This document shows positions 23,650 through 35,967 of a stretch of 64,000 bases of DNA, piece after piece. A program made the position numbers and the translations under genes. This DNA is from Platanthera guangdongensis (Eukaryota; Streptophyta; Magnoliopsida; Asparagales; Orchidaceae). How positions within the stretch are numbered: position 1 is the stretch's first letter; every line of letters starts with the position of its first letter. The notes under the pieces were generated by a model. That model was not told the DNA's origin and ran no database searches. It was given only the letters and a program-made list of their open reading frames with translations. The stretch is taken from contig CM077162.1 in assembly GCA_039583875.1 (NCBI GenBank), positions 109,587,808-109,651,807 of the forward strand, given 5' to 3'.

Positions 23650-25627
23650 TGAAAGTCTTTTTTTTCAAGGGTAGCTAATCACCTAAAGGGGGGGTGAATA
23701 GGTTATTAGGTCTTTTTGATTTCTTTTTTCCTTTAATAGTTTTTGGGTCTATTGTCATTATTTAGTTAAGCTTTCAAGAAGATCACACACAACACACATA
23801 TGGTTTATAATGGTTCCCTAGATTATGGGTACGTCCACAGTCCCTCCCGTCTTTCTAACTGTGTGTTAGACAGGGCACTTATTCAAGAACTCGGCTCCTC
23901 AGAGCTTACAACACGAACCCGCAAGACCACTCACTCTCCTTCAAGACTTATAACACAAGCACCAAGCCCTCTCTCTTAGTAATCAACAGATTACCTACCT
24001 CAGGCCCAATGACCCTACAACTCAGGCTAGAAGGAGAACCCAGCTACTCAGATCCATACTGGATCCAATAACTCAGGCCAAATCCCTACCTCGGATTCAA
24101 GATTGAATCCTACCACTCAGATCTGCTGAAAATCCTACACTCAGCCTTTATAAACTAGGCTTATAACTCAGATCCTGACAGATCCTACACCCAGCTGTAT
24201 AAACTAGGCTTACAATGCAGATTTTGAAAGATCCTACCAGTTGGAAAGAAGACGTCGATGATGAAATTGACAACAAAGAATAAATCTTTGTGTTTGCCTC
24301 TTTCTTCCATGAGAATTCTTCAGGTCAGATGTCATCTTCACAAATCCAGGAATTGATCTACAGGATTGCCTCTGCTTGGATTGTAAAGCAACTACAGTTC
24401 AGGATTGCCTTTGCTGTTCATTCTTCCTCGGAGATTTACTCTGATCTTACTGAATACGATCTTGATTGCAGCAGCTATCTTCAGAACATTCAGATTCGCC
24501 AAAATAATCTTCTTGTTTCTGCAACAATGGCGGGAGAAGTAGACGAAGTTCTGCGTCTTATCTTTTTTCAAAAAAGTTAATCCCTTCAAAACTTAGTTCA
24601 GATTAGATCTCACCCCCTTTTTATAATCATTCTAATCAATTAGCATGTGGGCCCCACTTTAATAACTGAATAACACTGTCTAATATTCAGATTAAGAAGT
24701 ATAGAAGACTAACAACATCATTGGTGCTGAATTGCAGCTTTCCCGCAACAAATTTGAATTTTGTTGACTATTGTTGACTTTGCTGACGTCAGCCATTGTG
24801 GACTAGAAAATTTCGGACAACTGACCAGGCATTGAGTGCGTTGAGTGAACTGGCTCCACTCAACGATTTTGGAATTAGCCAGATATTTTGTACTTCTAGG
24901 CGTTGAGAGCATTGAGTAAGTAAGCTTCACTCAACACATTTGTACTTAGTCAAAATTCTACATACTTCTGCAACTCTAAGTGTTGAGAGTGTTGAGTGAA
25001 CTAGCTTCACTCAATGCTTTTGTACATAGCTAAAGTTCCTTCTGTCGAAAGGTGTTGAGTGAGCTGGCCTCAATCAATGCTTTCTGCTTTTGTCTCTGAA
25101 ATCTGAAGTTGAATGCAATGAGTGAACTTGTTTTACTCAACGCTTCTGTACCTAGCCAATTTTTTTGTTTTCTCTTAAGTTTTTGCATTATCTTGACTCA
25201 AAGCCCTTTGATCTTGGCATTGAGTGAACTGGCTTCACTCAATGCTTCTAGACTTAGTCGATTTCTGTCTCCTTTGCTTAGGCTCTAACTGCTTGAGAAT
25301 GTTTCAAAGCTTTCTATTATATGGAGTTGAGTGAACTGGCTTCACTCAATGCATGTGGACACATTATGTCATTATAGACTTCTTCCTGGACATCTGGCAT
25401 TGAATGAGCTTGACTCACTCAATGCTTGTAGACATAGATTCATGTCTTTCCTCCATACTTTTATGACTCCACCTGGCATTGATACTTCAACCATCTATCC
25501 AAAAATTGTGACAAAAAACAACCTCCATGCATGAACTTGCGCACACACATCAAATACAAGTTTGTGTATACCATTGACTTGTTTGACCTCTTACTAATGT
25601 AGTACATTGGGCACAATGGACCCAACA
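23650..25627 (-). repeat. 3' LTR of copia B
   Basis: A 1978 bp LTR, tgaaagtct to ggacccaaca on the + strand. It is followed by atctcccctta, a polypurine tract complement, so it is a 3' LTR. It interrupts the C ORF; AGGAG (23645-23649) is the putative target site. It shares cacctaaagggggggtgaatagg and the atggttccctaga block with the other copia LTRs. An open stretch at 24290-24580 has no known domain. Confidence 0.75.
24825..25480 (-). repeat. GCGTTGAGTGA/TCACTCAACGC word array in B LTR
   Basis: About eight units of ttgagtgaactggcttcactcaa and variants, that is the word, a short spacer, then its reverse complement. The word is the same as in solo LTR S, linking B and S as relatives. The array begins about 150 bp inside the LTR, as in the other families. 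Confidence 0.8.
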
Positions 25628-25628
25628 A

Positions 25629-25849
25629 TCTCCCCTTATTTGAAGAATTTAAAACACTAATTCAACAATTCATTGTAAATGATATACACAAGCTATAAAG
25701 TGACAGTATGATATAAGAAGAGTTACAGGTTACCACATTTCTCTTGCATGTATGGTGATTGATGTCCTTAAATCGTTACAAAAAGAAATTCGAACTGACA
25801 ATCAAATAAAGGCAATTATACCAATCAATTTATAGTAGGGGGACACAAG
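25629..25849 (-). other. Short interior remnant of copia B
   Basis: Sequence after the B purine tract, with no coding motif. It is interpreted as the 3' end of the B interior, cut by insertion of the Athila-like element at about 25850. The rest of B would then lie to the right of the window. Confidence 0.45.
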
Positions 25850-27340
25850 TGTCGTATTAAGATTCAGGAACCGTTGTGTACTTATACTCACACAAATTTC
25901 TATTATCTTAACGAAGGATTTAAGGTTTGATTACTAAATTAGAAAAATGAAATTACTTGAAACTATTAAGAAAGACTACTGCTAATGATTAAAAAGAGGG
26001 TTGAACGTTGGTTGAGGGATAGTATGCGATTATGAATCACCTCGGCTTAAATTGCTCAAAGATAGGATAACAATCTAAAACATAATAAGGTAAAGGTCCT
26101 TGACTGTGGGGGTTCCCAATGCTTTAACATGCTTCTCTCGAAGACGTCCCCAATTGAGGTTAGGAAAATCAGACCGGACTCTCATCCGTGTTTTAATATC
26201 TAAAGCTCGCTTTAAGTAGTGAACCATGCTATTGGATTTCACTCCAAACCGTGAGATTTATGTCATCCCCTCTCGAGGGGAGCATGCAACTCTCTTTACT
26301 CTTGAGTGTTCAATTCAAACCATGAGCCTCTTGGCTAGCTAGAGTGAAAACCTAGATGGGGATTATATATTTATTATATATTACAAACATGATATTTCAA
26401 GAGAAAATTTAAGGCCAAAATCTTAAAAAGAGAAAGTAAACTAATGCATCATAACTTAATCAACTCAACCTCGGATCATGAAGATCGAGTACCAGGAGAA
26501 TTTAGTTACTCATGAGGAAGTAGTGAATAAAAATCATGTTAAGAATATGCATAATAAGAAAGAGAGAGAGAGAGAAAAGGAATAGCAAAGTATTTTGTTT
26601 CTTATTGGAAAGAAACTACCTAAAGGACCAAAGGACATTACAAAGAGAGTTTCCAAAAAGACTACAAAAATGATAAACATGATTACAAGAATGCTAGGAA
26701 TTGAAAACATTATGCTAAAATATTCTGAAAATAAACTCTCAACAGCCCTCTACAAGGCTTCCAATCTGCACCCAATTCTTGGAGCTTGTGGCTATTTATA
26801 GAAATCTTTTGGGAAGTACACGCCCCCTTACATGCTCGGGTCAGCCATGTCAGATCCAGCATGAATTTTATGGCTAAAATTAAAGTGTGGAAGTGACTGG
26901 CATGGTGGTTGGGTTACACGCCCAGATGACATGCCCTTGTACGAGGGGCGTGTTAGATTCAGTGTGACGATGGAGTGGGCAAAGTCCAGCTGCATTGATT
27001 TTTCAAGACTTTGCGAGACACACCCCAGAGACACGCCCATGGTGGTGGTACACAGGCGTGAACGAAGGCGTGTATGCTGAATTTTCCTGGAATCTGACTT
27101 CGGATCGATAGCTTCATTCCATTTGGGTTATACGCCCTAAGTACACGCCCTGGGAGGGCATGACCAGGGGGTGTGTAACAGGAGAGAATCTAAAGAACTG
27201 AAAAACAGAAATTAAACAAAGTCAGAACAATAATTAAGATAAGAAACTAAAAAGAAACTAAAAATTACAAAAGACAGAAAATTTAAAGGAGAATATTCAT
27301 ATTTTTGCCCTATTAAACTAAGATAAATTATGTTTCATCA
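25850..27340 (-). repeat. Probable 3' LTR of main gypsy element
   Basis: The right end is firm: in - sense, tgggggaatt (purine tract) is followed by TGATGAAACA. The left end is a guess at tgtcgtatt (25850), giving AATACGACA as the LTR 3' end and about 1.49 kb. 26820-27180 carries repeated cacgccc and gggcgtgt words in both orientations (acacgccc, ggggcgtgt, aggcgtgt), the counterpart of the arrays in copia LTRs. No genes are seen. Confidence 0.5.
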
Positions 27341-29025
27341 AATTCCCCCATACTAATTATCTTGCTTGTCCTCAAGCATGGACTACGAGTTAGCAAAATT
27401 AAACAAGATTAATTGAAAAGTTTAAAAATGCTATAAACGAGAAAGACATGAATTTAGAGGTATAAGAATTTTTAAAAAGAACTAAAAATTCCTACTTTAA
27501 CTTAGCACGAAATTTTATAAATTTTACTAAATATAAAAAAATCATCCCAAATTTTTACAAAATTAAAACTTAATAAAGTAGCGAGTAAAAAGCTCATTGA
27601 GTCACTACTAAATTCTAAGAGACAAATTAAAACCATAGTCAATCAAGACAAAGATCAATATTTCTATAAAAAAAACACTTACTCTATCTAGTTTCTCGCT
27701 ACTATACTAAAAAGTAAACGTAAGAAGTATGAATCACTAGGGCTTAAAACAAAACGAAGTGAGCTTTGCCAAAATAATGCTAGCCAAAATAAATATTTTT
27801 CACATTTTTTTATTTCTTTTACTTTTTCCATAAAATACATTTTTTTCATTTTTCATACTTAAACCTTTCTACTTTTGTAGCAAAAGATAATATAATGATT
27901 TTCCACATTTTTTCAAAAATATGCGCTTTAGCAATTAAAACTCAAAAAAAAATTTTAAAGTGTGCATATTTGTAAGCTTTTTTGTCGTGGTAAAAATAAA
28001 AAGTGGGGCTACAAAAAGGAAATGAAAAGGCACAAAATGGCTAGTAACGATTGTTGTTAGGCGGGGTGAAAAGGCTCAAATGTTTCTAAAAGAAATGTCT
28101 AGATCATTTTCATGCTTCCTAAATCTACTCAACGTAAAGCTTTGAAATTTTGAAAAAAAGATAATCACTAAAATAGAAAATGAAGAATTTGTTTTCATGA
28201 AAATAGTGATAATAAGCGTCAAGACCGGTTTGTGTCTACTACACTTAATACTGATTAATGTTTAAAAATATTTTAGTAAGGAAAAATAAAGGATTATAGG
28301 TTTTATAAAAGTAAAAGAAATAAAAAGAAAGGCTAGAAAAAAGTGAAAAAGATTCAAAATAAATTTTCAAAAACAACATACAACCCTAAATAGGAACACT
28401 GCAACAGTCAACATACTACTCGATAAACATATTTAAACAGAAAATTAATCTTATTTATTCTAACTAAGCAAGTAGACATGTGCTTAAAAACAATAAAATG
28501 TAAATTGGAGGGGTACTAATTTATTTTGAAAACATTAACTCAATTTTATTTGGGATTTTTCAAAAGATTACATATATATATTTTAAATTTTTCTAAAGTA
28601 AACTATTTAAGGAAACACTCCCCCACACTTAATGTTAAACATTGTCCTCAATGGAGAAGGAGGATAAGGAGAGAGAGAAGCTAATAAAGTAAACTGAAAT
28701 TAAATAAAATAGGTACTTCCCCGGATTTGCGAGTTACGAATGCCTGGGTGATGTCGCTCCCCCAAGCTTGCGCTTTGGAATTTCTTGAAATATTATCCCG
28801 AACTTCTGGTGGAATTAGCAATGTTGGATCCGACAATCGGAAACCTCAGCATGTCAGAGCTGCTCGGGGCAAAAAGTGAAAAATAAAGAAAACAGAAAAA
28901 AAACCTTGCGTTGCCTCCCAAGAGCGTCCTTTGTTTAAATGGTCGTTTGAGCTCGACCAAAAAGAATATTTTCCAACAATAAGAAGTCTTAAATTATTAT
29001 TAAAGTCCAAATAAATAAAAATAGT
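27341..29025 (-). other. Polypurine tract and 3' untranslated region of main gypsy element
   Basis: 27341-27350 is the complement of tgggggaatt, adjoining the LTR. The rest is about 1.7 kb of very AT-rich, gene-free DNA. It includes a second C-rich block, ctcccccacacttaatg, at 28618, a sequence often found downstream of pol in this gypsy group. The last 320 bp is the part duplicated at 11072-11400. Confidence 0.6.
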
Positions 29026-29840
29026 TCAAGTGTTCAATAACACTACTTTTTCCGTCGTAGTGGTAATTAAATCGTTTGACAAATAGAGTTTTGACCGATG
29101 ACCGTTTACTTTGAATTCACCCTTATCTGGGTGCGAAACCAGAATCGTGCCATATGGAAAAACCTGCTTTACCACAAATGGTCCAGACCAGTGCGACTTA
29201 AGTTTTCCTAGGAATAACCGCAATTGTGAATTAACAAGAAGGACTTGATCGCCCGGTTGAAACATTTTTGGATGTCGAATATTTTTATCATGATATAATT
29301 TTGTCTGCTCTATATAGATTTTATTGCTCTCGTAGGCATTGGAGTACCACTCGTCGAGTTCGTTTAATTGAATTTTCCTAGGTTCTCCTACAGAGTGCGA
29401 ATCAAAATTCAGAAATTTTATCGCCCAATACACATGATTCTCTACTTCTACCGGGAGGTGGCACGATTTTTCATAGACCAAGCGGAACAGAGTACAACCG
29501 ATAGCAGTCTTATACACCATCTGATAGGCCCAAAGAGCATCGTATAATTTTAATGACCAATCCTTACGGTAAATTGAAACGGTGTTTCCAAAATTCTTTT
29601 TAGTTCTCGATTGACAACCTCGACCAAACCGTTAGTTTGTGGGTGGTAAGCAGTGAATAATTTGGGGGTAATGCTATACTTAAATAAAACCTTAGTGAGT
29701 TTAGGGTTATAAAAGTTGGTTCCCTTATCACTAACAATCACCCGAGGAAAACAAAAACGAGAAAACAATTTTTTCAGAAAAGAAGTCACAACACGAGTCA
29801 TTAGTAGCAAAAGCTTGGGCCTCCGCCCAACTAGAATCAT
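29026..29840 (-). pseudogene. Gypsy integrase core and C-terminus
   Basis: 29840-29550 reads [22 protein letters not shown], then AYHPQTNGLVEVVNRELKRILE, keeping the second Asp and the Glu of the D-D-E core. 29520-29026 reads CHLPVEVENHVYWAIKFLNFD, RKIQLNELDEWYSNAYES, KMFQPGDQVLLVNSQLRLF and WSGPFVVKQVFPYG. A frame break separates the two. The Athila-type wording (LPVE, YWAIK, QLNELDE) is the main evidence for the clade. The first catalytic Asp region upstream is degraded. Confidence 0.85.
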
Positions 29841-30668
29841 AATCTACGGCGATGAGAATGTACTTATTACCTAAACTTGATGGAAACAGACCTACAAAAT
29901 CGATACCCAAGAGATCAAAGATCTCACATTCGATAAAATAGTTTAGTTCTATTTTAGTTTATTAGATATGTTTCCAGTTCACTGACAACTATCACACCGA
30001 CTCACAAAGGTTTGCGCATCATTGAAAAGGCTAGGCCAATAGAAGCCCGCACTATGTACCTTGTGAGCAGTCTGATTGTCCTGAAAGTGACCTCCAGTTG
30101 GACCTTCATGAACATCTTTTAAAATTTGTTGACCTTCTTCCCGGGAAACACACCTTCGTACAACTTAGTTTCCGCAAAGTTGAAAGAGAAATGGGTCCTC
30201 CCTAAAATAATACTTCAAATTAGAAAAGAATTCCTTCTTTTGCTGAAATGAGAATTCTTTCAGAAGGACACGAGCCACGAGATAATTGGCCAAGTCGGCA
30301 AATCATGGGGAACAAGAAGAGAGACTAAAGAGTTTTTCATTCGGGAAAGAGTCATTAAGAAAATTTTTGTCTAATGTTTCTCCTCCGGGGTTCTCTAGTT
30401 TAGAAAGATGGTTCGTTGCTAAATTTCAGCTCCTTTCTTATCCCGGATTTCCAAGTCGAATTCTTGATGGAGAAGAATCCAGCGAATAAGGCATGTCTTG
30501 GCATCTGATTTAGAAAACAGATACTTTAAAACAGAATGATCGGTAAAGACGACGATTTTAGAAAGAGTAATATATGGTCGGAATTTATCAAAAGCAAAAA
30601 TTACAGTTAAGAGTTCCTTCTCTGTCGTGGTGTTATTTTCTAAAGCGGAAATTAGAGTTTTAATCACA
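29841..30668 (-). pseudogene. Gypsy RNase H and degraded integrase N-terminus
   Basis: 30668-30419 reads [49 protein letters not shown] and [22 protein letters not shown], the RT-linked RNase H. Its first strand lies at about 55532-55620, on the other side of copia A. 29841-30418 should hold the integrase zinc-binding region; only fragments remain, and this part is non-functional. Confidence 0.8.
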
Positions 30669-30673
30669 TAGTA

Positions 30674-32261
30674 TGAAAGTGTGAGTTAGATCTGATATAC
30701 TCTATAGGGGGGGGGGTCGTGAATAGAGTATGGTGCTTGCTAAAAACTTTTACAACAGTTGTTGTATTCTAATGTGAACAGGGAAGCAAATAATCAAAAG
30801 TAAATCTAAACACAGAATAATCACAATCTACAAAAGAAACTAATCACAAGCCACAACCAGAAATAAAAGAAACACAAGCAATCAGAAGACACAAGGAGCT
30901 ATAGTGGTTCCCCAACCAATCTGGGTACATCCACTCTTCTACCACCCCAGGTAGGAATCCACTGCAGGATGAGTTGATCAGGTGTCCAGGGCACCAATGA
31001 GCTTTAGATAAGGTGCTCAAAAAACAAACCAGATTTTTTGATCAGGTGTCTTGCCACCAATGAGCTTTTGATAAGGTGCTCAAAAACCACACACAAATGT
31101 TTGAAGGGGTTTGAAAAACCCTTTACATAGGTGGGGATTTGAGAGTGATGAAAGTCTTCTTTTCTCAATCACAGTGAGAAGACTATGTGGATTCAATGAT
31201 GTTGTCAAAGCTCCCCCTGAGATCTTGAGTTGTTCAAGAAATGAAGCTTTGCAGTAGGGTGATAGGCCTTCAGATAAATGATCTCCAGCAAATGATGATT
31301 TCAGCAGCAACTGAAATGTGAGGTGTCTGGAGTCTTGAATGATGATGGCCTTGAACACTTGAAAAATGGAGATCTGAAAATTTTAGATGATTGATCTCCT
31401 TTGGTGATGTGTTCTGTATGAATTCTTGAGACAGAGAATGCCTGTAACTCTCTTTCTTTCTCTGTGTAATTGTTGTGTGAGAGTTGTTGCAGAGAAAATT
31501 CCTCTTCTTTTCTTTTTCAGAGTTCTCTACTGGATTGATATTACAGAAGTTGAAGAATTATCTTTTATTTCTTCTGTCTAAATAGAAATTGTCCATTGTC
31601 CAAGATAGCCGTTGGCCTGTCATCAATGACTTCCTTAATTGCATTTGTCTTCTGGAGGAAAGTCCAATAAAAACATTCCTTGATAATTCCTTGAAACTTG
31701 CTCCTGAATAAATGAAAACGGCTGTAAGATCTCTGAATTAAATGTTGACAATAATTCCACAGCTGTCCAAATTTGAATCTTGAAAATCATTGAACTCTTC
31801 AGAAAAACGTCGAACTGAGCTCCACTATCGACTAACTGAGCTCAGAGATTTGGGCTTAGACAGAAATAGAGATCGTCGATCTAAGCTCAAAGATCGTCGA
31901 ACTGAGCTCAGAGATAGCGAATCAAACTGGAGTCAAGATCGTCGATCTGAGCTCGAAGATCGTCGAATGGAGTTCGATGAATTGATGAAGTGGAGCTCAG
32001 AGATCGTCGAATGGAGTTCGACGATTCGTTAAAGTGAGCTCACCGATCGTCGAATGGAGTTCGACGATTCGTCATACTGAGCTCGACGAAATGACTTAGT
32101 TTCAAAACTAAAAAACCTGGTCTTGAGGGCAGCTTCCAAACCTAACTACTAACCCTTAGACTCAATTCTAATTGACCTTTAGATCTATACAATGAGGTCA
32201 AAATAGGTTTCCTAAGAGACATAGTGATCCTGACCCAAATCAGTAATAGGGTGTTCCAACA
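30674..32261 (-). repeat. 3' LTR of copia A
   Basis: 1588 bp, tgaaagtgtg to gtgttccaaca on the + strand, with a G-run at about 30708-30716. It contains the TTCGACGATC word array at 31790-32095. It differs from the 5' LTR by a few percent by eye, similar to the difference between the two arms. Confidence 0.9.
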
Positions 32262-32275
32262 ATCTCCCCCTATTT
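32262..32275 (-). other. Polypurine tract of copia A
   Basis: In - sense, aaatagggggagat directly precedes the 3' LTR. This fixes the LTR boundary and the element's orientation. Confidence 0.9.
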
Positions 32276-32409
32276 GGGTTAGGATTACTATTTACAGAAA
32301 TTGGAAAATTATAAATATACAAAACAACAATATAACAACAAAACATTGTAGAAACACAGATATTATCTCAGATATATCATAAAATAGCAAATATTGTCAC
32401 CTTACAAAA

Positions 32410-35400
32410 TTACTCCTTTTCCTTGCTCTTTATAAGTTTTATTTCCCTCTTTGGATTAAGAGCTTCCTTCTTAGATCTTCTGTCATCAGCTGCACCAAGA
32501 GATGTTTGTTGTTTTGGCCTTGGTACTACAGCTTCAGGGTGCAGCTTCATGTAGCTTTCAGAATCAAAGAACTTGCTGGAGGAGTATCTTTCCAGTTCCT
32601 TTTTCCTTTGATCAGACATAGTAGTGATACTGGAGGTGTCCTTGCCTTGTTCTCTGGCTTTCTTGATCTGGTCCAGAGCAGCTAACTCTTTCATCCTAGC
32701 TGTCCAGGAAGTTGGACTGTTCCCTAGATCCTCATATGGCACTGGAGGCTCATACCTATTGGAGGGATTATCTGGAGGAGCTCTGGAGGAGACTAATTCT
32801 TTTAGCTTGTAAGGAAAGGGACCTGAAGTAGTATCAGATGGACCTTGTCCTTCCCTTGAGTATGGATGCTGTCTGGAATAACCTTTTGAGTAGACTTGAA
32901 GTTCTCTTTGGTTTCCTCTATAGCTTCCTCTCCTTGACTGAAGCCTCTAGATTGGCTTCCCCTATGTTGAGATCTTCCTTGAGGCTGATAGGGGGTTTGA
33001 CTTCTGGCAGAGGTATGAGATGCAGAGCTATCACTTGCACCTTCACCAGGTGAAGGAGTAGGAGGAGGAGGAGGATGATGGAACTGAGAGGAACCTTTAT
33101 CATACTTTCTCTTTTTCTTCATAGCCTTTAATTGATTCTTGGAGTATTGCATCCAATGTTCTGTTATAAGGCAGTCATGCAGAATATAGTAGGGAATGTC
33201 ATTTGTATCTTTTACTTTTGCTGGTGGAACTCTTTTCATAGCTTTGCTTCTTGCTTTTTTTTTTCTTGCAATAGTGGCTGAGGAGTCATCTGAATCAGTC
33301 CTGAACTGGTCACTTTCTTAGCTTTGATCATCATAAAGTGCATCAATCCTCTTAAGATAGTCTATTTGTTGTTGGGTTTGAGCAGAGGTAACAGTAGTGA
33401 CATCAGTTGTAGCAGCAGCAGTAGAAGGAGAAATAGAAGCAGCACTAGCAGAGGAGATTACATCAGCAGATACAAAACTTTCAGGAGCAACACTCTCAGA
33501 AGATACAGCAGCAGTAGTAACAGCAGTAACTGGGGTAGCAGCAGATTCAGAGATAACAGTTTCAGATACAAGAACATCAGCAGGGGCAACATCAGCAGTG
33601 ACCGCAGGCTCAAAATCATATGCCTCTATCATATGTATATCCTTAGAGACTAAATCATCAGCAGTATCAGAACTATCAGACACAACAACAGTAGCAGAAC
33701 CATCAATAACAGCAGTAGGGGCAGCAGCAACAGAACCAGCAGGGGCAGCAGCATAAACTGAATTTACAAAGGAATGTATAATACTGGTGTCACAGCTTGA
33801 AATGGGCACAATGGCCTTGGAGAGGTCTTCAGATGACTGGACTGCAGTATGCTCTGGAAGACAGCTGAAATATATTGAATCAAAATCTGATAATAAAGAT
33901 CTGAGATCCATTGAGAAAACAACAACTTGTGGTGTTGAGGCTGGAGCTTGAGTTGAAGTAACAACAACTTGAACTGAGGAAATGGCAGCAACAGGCAATC
34001 TTTCCACTTCATGAGCCATCTCCCCCTTCCTAGATTCAGTCAGGACTGGATCAAGGCACCCAGAGGAAGGGATTGCCTGAGGAATGAGAGAAGATAGCCT
34101 GATAGACAGGTCTGCAACTGACTTTAGGAGTGGAGCCAAGGAGGTCTCCAACAGAAGTGATAGCCTGGGAGCTATCAGCTCATAAAGTCTGTCTGCTAAG
34201 GCTAGAAGATCTACATGCTCAATAGGGACTTGAGCAGAGGTAGAGACTGTAGGTGGAATAGCTGGAGATGTGGGTGGAGAACTGGTGGATGGTGGAAATG
34301 AAGGTTGAGATATGGGGATTGTTGAAATGGAAGATAGTGGAATGGAAATAGAAGGTGTGAAGGAGGGTTGAGCAATGATGTCTTGGAGTAACTGTTGGTA
34401 AGATGTGGATGAAGAGGGTAGATCAGGAGGGGATGAAGGTGAATCATCCATAAAGGAATCATATATCGGATTGAAGGATGGAATGTGAGATGATGTGTCA
34501 AGATCTGGTTGAGGGTATTGATGTAGAGGATGGAATAGTTCTTCTATTTGAGGTGGAGTTGGTGAAACTGAAGTTAGAGATGGGGTTGAAATTATGATGG
34601 TGGATCAAATTTGAATGGTGGAGGTGACTGGTGGAGATGAAATAAGAGGTGGAGGAGGAGGAGAAGCAGCAGGCAAGTCTTCTGTAGGGGTAGAGACTTG
34701 AGGGGAAGAGACTGTAACAGTCCTTGTGCCTGAAGTTGCAGCTGCAGAGGGCCTGCTGGGCTTCACAATTTGTCTGTCCCACTTGCCAAACAGGGCACAG
34801 GAGAGCCTTTTGGAGGCATTGATGTGTATCCCATTTCATACTAGCAGAGCAGGGCATCTGTTTTGAAGAAACAGCCCTAGTATCCTTCCAAAGTTTACAA
34901 AATTCTTATTTATCTTCTTCTTAATCAGATCAAAGAAAATCTCTCCCTAGATTAATTATTTCTTATCTACAATAGCACCCATCAAACATAGTTGATACCT
35001 GGAGATGGTATCATGGGCTGAATATTTGGCCAAAAGCACTTTTCCCGCAACATCAGCTAAAAATCTATATTCCACAGATAGATTTTTCTTCAGAAGCTTG
35101 CTAGGGTTTGCATCTGAGTGACCCATTCTTTGAAGTACATCAGAAAATTCTTCTACAGAAAGTTCAACAGAGTCTTCTCCATAATTTAATCCAAAAAGTT
35201 CTGTCAGGGCAGCAGGTGTAAGAGGTACCTGAGTTCCTGACACTGTACCAATAACCGTATTCTGGTCCTCGTTGTGGGCAGTATAGACCCACTCCTTGAT
35301 TTCATCAGCAGCCAATTTTATTCTGGTAGACATTATAGTGACTAGCTTTTGCTCCTTGAAAAGTTCTAAAATGTCTCTGAAAATCTGATCACTGTTGTTG

Positions 35401-35483
35401 AACGAATCCATATCAATATCGAATCCTGCATCAAATTTCATGGCGGCTAGGACTGCAACTGAGATGGCCATTGTTTCCTGCAA
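32410..35483 (-). pseudogene. Copia A extra 3' ORF (plant transposon protein-like, function unknown)
   Basis: Begins at about 35483 (internal MAISVAVLAAMKF at 35471). 35483-34956 holds the best conserved domain: EIKEWVYTAHNEDQNTVIG, VPLTPAALTELFGLNYGE, YRFLADVAGKVLLAKYSAHD, similar to plant transposon-protein domains of the Transposase_32 type. A Ser/Pro/Ala-rich middle follows (34451-33318, ending AQTQQQIDYLKRIDALYDD), then IPYYILHDCLITEHW with a PPPPPTP tract (33239-32802), then a charged end (32742-32410). A few shifts and stops separate the pieces, but long open stretches remain. It is the homologue of the D and C 3' ORFs. I see no clear transmembrane or fusion segment, so the envelope label is not supported by sequence. 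Confidence 0.7.
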
Positions 35484-35589
35484 AAATCAACAAACAAACG
35501 ACCAAGTGTAGAGATGTTTGGAGGGAAAAGAAAATTTGCAGAGAGAACGAAGGCGCAAACAGAGAACGAAGGCCGAAAAAAGAGTTTTA

Positions 35590-35885
35590 TATTAGGGTTC
35601 AACGTAGAAAAGGAAAGATCGTTGAACTCAGTTCGACGATCGGGGCTTCTAAAGGAATCTGAAAGGTCTTCAATATCGTCGATCTCCGTTCGACGATATT
35701 GGAGAGCGTTGAGCTCCGTTCGACGATAGTTCAGAAAACAAAATCGTCGAGCTTCATTCGACGATCGCTGACCTGGAGAGATAGTTGAACACTATCTGAG
35801 AAGCGCTGAACTCTGGTCGACGATTTCGGAAAGCATCGATCTCCGTTCGACGATCTGGGGGAAAATCGTCGAGCGCAGTTCAGAG
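35590..35885 (-). repeat. Word array between RNase H and extra ORF of copia A
   Basis: Repeated ttcgacgat and atcgtcgaa (about ten) with tctccg and agctc spacers, the same word as in the A LTRs. It sits in the 5' flank of the extra ORF, where a promoter or RNA signal for that ORF might be expected; any function is unproven. Confidence 0.8.
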
Positions 35886-35967
35886 ACCAGAAACACTCTT
35901 ATACCCTAGAAAAATTAAGATGTTTGTCTAGTCTTGGTCATTTTTAGATTTTTGAAAATCTTGGAAC

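Noticed and set aside
26600..27060. Short open frames at 26595-26801 and 26828-27040 as host genes
   Set aside because: They lie inside the probable gypsy LTR and its word array and have no domain.
33324..33756. Long + strand open frames rich in Ser, Arg and Ala
   Set aside because: They are the antisense shadow of the low-complexity Ser/Ala part of the copia A extra ORF.
35471..35729. Open frames on the + strand overlapping the copia A word array
   Set aside because: Produced by the repeated ttcgacgat word and the leader of the extra ORF; no homology to anything recognised.
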